A DNA stretch of 5,437 nucleotides, taken from contig JBIICJ010000143.1 in NCBI GenBank assembly GCA_044238965.1, forward strand, positions 1 through 5,437, in the 5' to 3' direction. This document shows, one piece after another, positions 5,007 to 5,437 of this stretch (position 1 is the first letter of the stretch; each line of letters opens with the position of its first letter). The DNA is from Micavibrio_B sp044238965. GTDB taxonomy: Bacteria; Pseudomonadota; Alphaproteobacteria; Micavibrionales; Micavibrionaceae. Both the position numbers and the translations under genes were made by a program. The notes below the pieces were generated by a model. The model was not told the DNA's origin, made no database searches, and was given only the letters and a program-made list of their open reading frames with translations.

Positions 5007-5150
5007 ATGAAACGACACCTCGACCGGCTGATCCAAGCCCTCGTTTTCGTTCGGCTCGGCCAGCAGCTGGGCACCGACAGCGATCTCGCCCAGGCGGTCG
5101 CTCACGGCATCGACCTGGTTGTTTCCACGCTCTCCAGATTTCTTGCTTGA
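5007..5150 (+). CDS. Small protein of 47 aa
   Basis: ATG 5007 follows AAGGAGG (4992-4998) by 8 nt, close to an ideal ribosome site; the same frame is open upstream to ATG 4905, but that stretch overlaps the preceding gene and has no ribosome site. The product is MKRHLDRLIQALVFVRLGQQ followed by LGTDSDLAQAVAHGIDLVVSTLSRFLA. It looks like two amphipathic helices joined near residue 21-24. It could bind a membrane surface or another protein; no family is recognised. GGCCAA occurs three times around the ribosome site (4971, 4988, 4998), of unknown meaning. Its TGA stop overlaps the -35 of promoter 3. Confidence 0.6.
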   Translation: MKRHLDRLIQALVFVRLGQQLGTDSDLAQAVAHGIDLVVSTLSRFLA

Positions 5151-5174
5151 CAGAAGTAACGCTATCCGTACTCT
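5147..5174 (+). promoter_or_regulatory. Rightward promoter 3 with shared spacer operator
   Basis: Perfect -35 TTGACA (5147-5152), 16-nt spacer, TACTCT -10 (5169-5174). The spacer GAAGTAACGCTATCCG differs from that of promoter 2 at two positions. Its transcript would start near 5181, with a leader of about 147 nt before the next convincing gene; only a 14-codon ORF without ribosome site (5219-5263) lies in between. Confidence 0.6.
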
Positions 5175-5182
5175 CTCGCAAC

Positions 5183-5198
5183 GAAGTCACGTTAGCGG
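5183..5198 (+). repeat. Fourth copy of the operator-like motif, without promoter hexamers
   Basis: GAAGTCACGTTAGCGG matches 13 of 16 positions of the consensus GAAGTAACGCTATCGG and starts exactly 30 bp after the copy in promoter 3, about three helical turns. The flanking hexamers (CGCAAC and CACACA) are not promoter-like. It may be an auxiliary operator. Confidence 0.5.
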
Positions 5199-5271
5199 CA
5201 CACAGAAAACCCTGACTGATGCACGCAGTTTCCAATCCCCAAAACACCAACTGGAATGCTTGACCACTAGA

Positions 5272-5299
5272 TTGACTTACCTGAACACACGTATATCTT
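5272..5299 (+). promoter_or_regulatory. Promoter for the last gene
   Basis: TTGACT (5272-5277) and TATCTT (5294-5299) are separated by 16 nt, and a start near 5306 would leave a leader of about 22 nt carrying the ribosome site of the gene at 5328. The spacer does not resemble the shared operator motif. The surrounding 5200-5327 stretch is visibly more AT-rich than the genes. Confidence 0.5.
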
Positions 5300-5327
5300 T
5301 GCCCCAACAGCGAAGGAGACGACCCAC

Positions 5328-5437
5328 ATGGATGCTCATCACGCCGAATACGCCGCAGCAGTCGCCGGAATGCAGGAGACCTACGGCACGAACACGCAGA
5401 ACACGTTCGCCGTCGGCGACCACATCTCGTTCCGGCT
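5328..5437 (+). CDS. 5' part of an unidentified gene (partial)
   Basis: ATG 5328 has AAGGAG (5313-5318) 9 nt upstream and the frame stays open to the window end, giving 36 residues: MDAHHAEYAAAVAGMQETYG, then TNTQNTFAVGDHISFR. The GDHISFR segment suggests the start of a small beta-barrel-like domain, but this is too short for identification. Strong ribosome site, close promoter and GC-rich third positions support a real gene. Confidence 0.65.
   Translation, partial: MDAHHAEYAAAVAGMQETYGTNTQNTFAVGDHISFR

Noticed and set aside
4744..5307. 187-codon minus-strand open frame
   Set aside because: It runs antisense through two plus-strand genes and promoter 3, has no ribosome site, and its composition looks like a shadow frame.
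1..5437. CRISPR array, rRNA, insertion sequence or toxin-antitoxin pair
   Set aside because: No regularly spaced identical repeats, transposase motifs, terminal inverted repeats or recognisable toxin-antitoxin families were seen. The direct repeats present are pairs or promoter-linked motifs.

Overview
The window looks like part of a temperate phage, prophage or related integrative element in a GC-rich bacterium. It holds a tyrosine recombinase transcribed divergently from a small helix-turn-helix protein, tightly packed small genes with overlapping starts and stops, a phage-type calcineurin-like phosphoesterase, and a protein resembling nucleotide modification associated domain 1. The small-protein repertoire (a CxC...C leader protein, a basic HTH protein, very small ORFs with strong Shine-Dalgarno sites) reminds me of mobile elements of Planctomycetes. 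That host assignment is an impression and cannot be proved from the sequence.

Layout. Positions 1-2296 form a compact rightward operon: the tail of an unidentified gene, a small Cys-containing protein, a 70-aa acidic/basic ORF, an 88-aa HTH-like protein, a 357-aa metallophosphoesterase, and the 167-aa Nmad1-like protein. Four of the five junctions are overlaps or very short gaps (GTGA, 77 nt, 19 nt, ATGA). Positions 2361-4061 are transcribed leftward: the integrase (321 aa from its best start), a 129-aa single-pass membrane protein with an excellent Shine-Dalgarno, a strong GC-rich hairpin, and a 69-aa small phage protein. The two blocks converge at 2297-2360. Positions 4062-4271 are a divergent control region with two pairs of direct repeats, promoters in both directions and possibly the attachment site. 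Positions 4272-5437 run rightward again: a small HTH/excisionase-like protein, a 92-aa protein of unknown function, a 47-aa protein, and the start of another gene that leaves the window.

The most unusual signal is regulatory. Three rightward sigma70-like promoters (4238-4265, 4579-4606, 5147-5174) all have a 16-nt spacer, and the spacer sequences resemble each other. They carry an imperfect 16-bp palindrome, consensus near GTAACGNTANCGGTAC, that runs into the -10 element. A fourth copy at 5183-5198 has lost the promoter hexamers but keeps the spacer motif. This looks like a dispersed operator set by which one dimeric regulator could control the early genes together. The integrase promoter instead carries a different 12-bp direct repeat. 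No CRISPR array, rRNA, tRNA or insertion sequence was seen. No gene-free stretch reaches 300 bases; the longest are 4062-4271 and 5151-5327, both described below.
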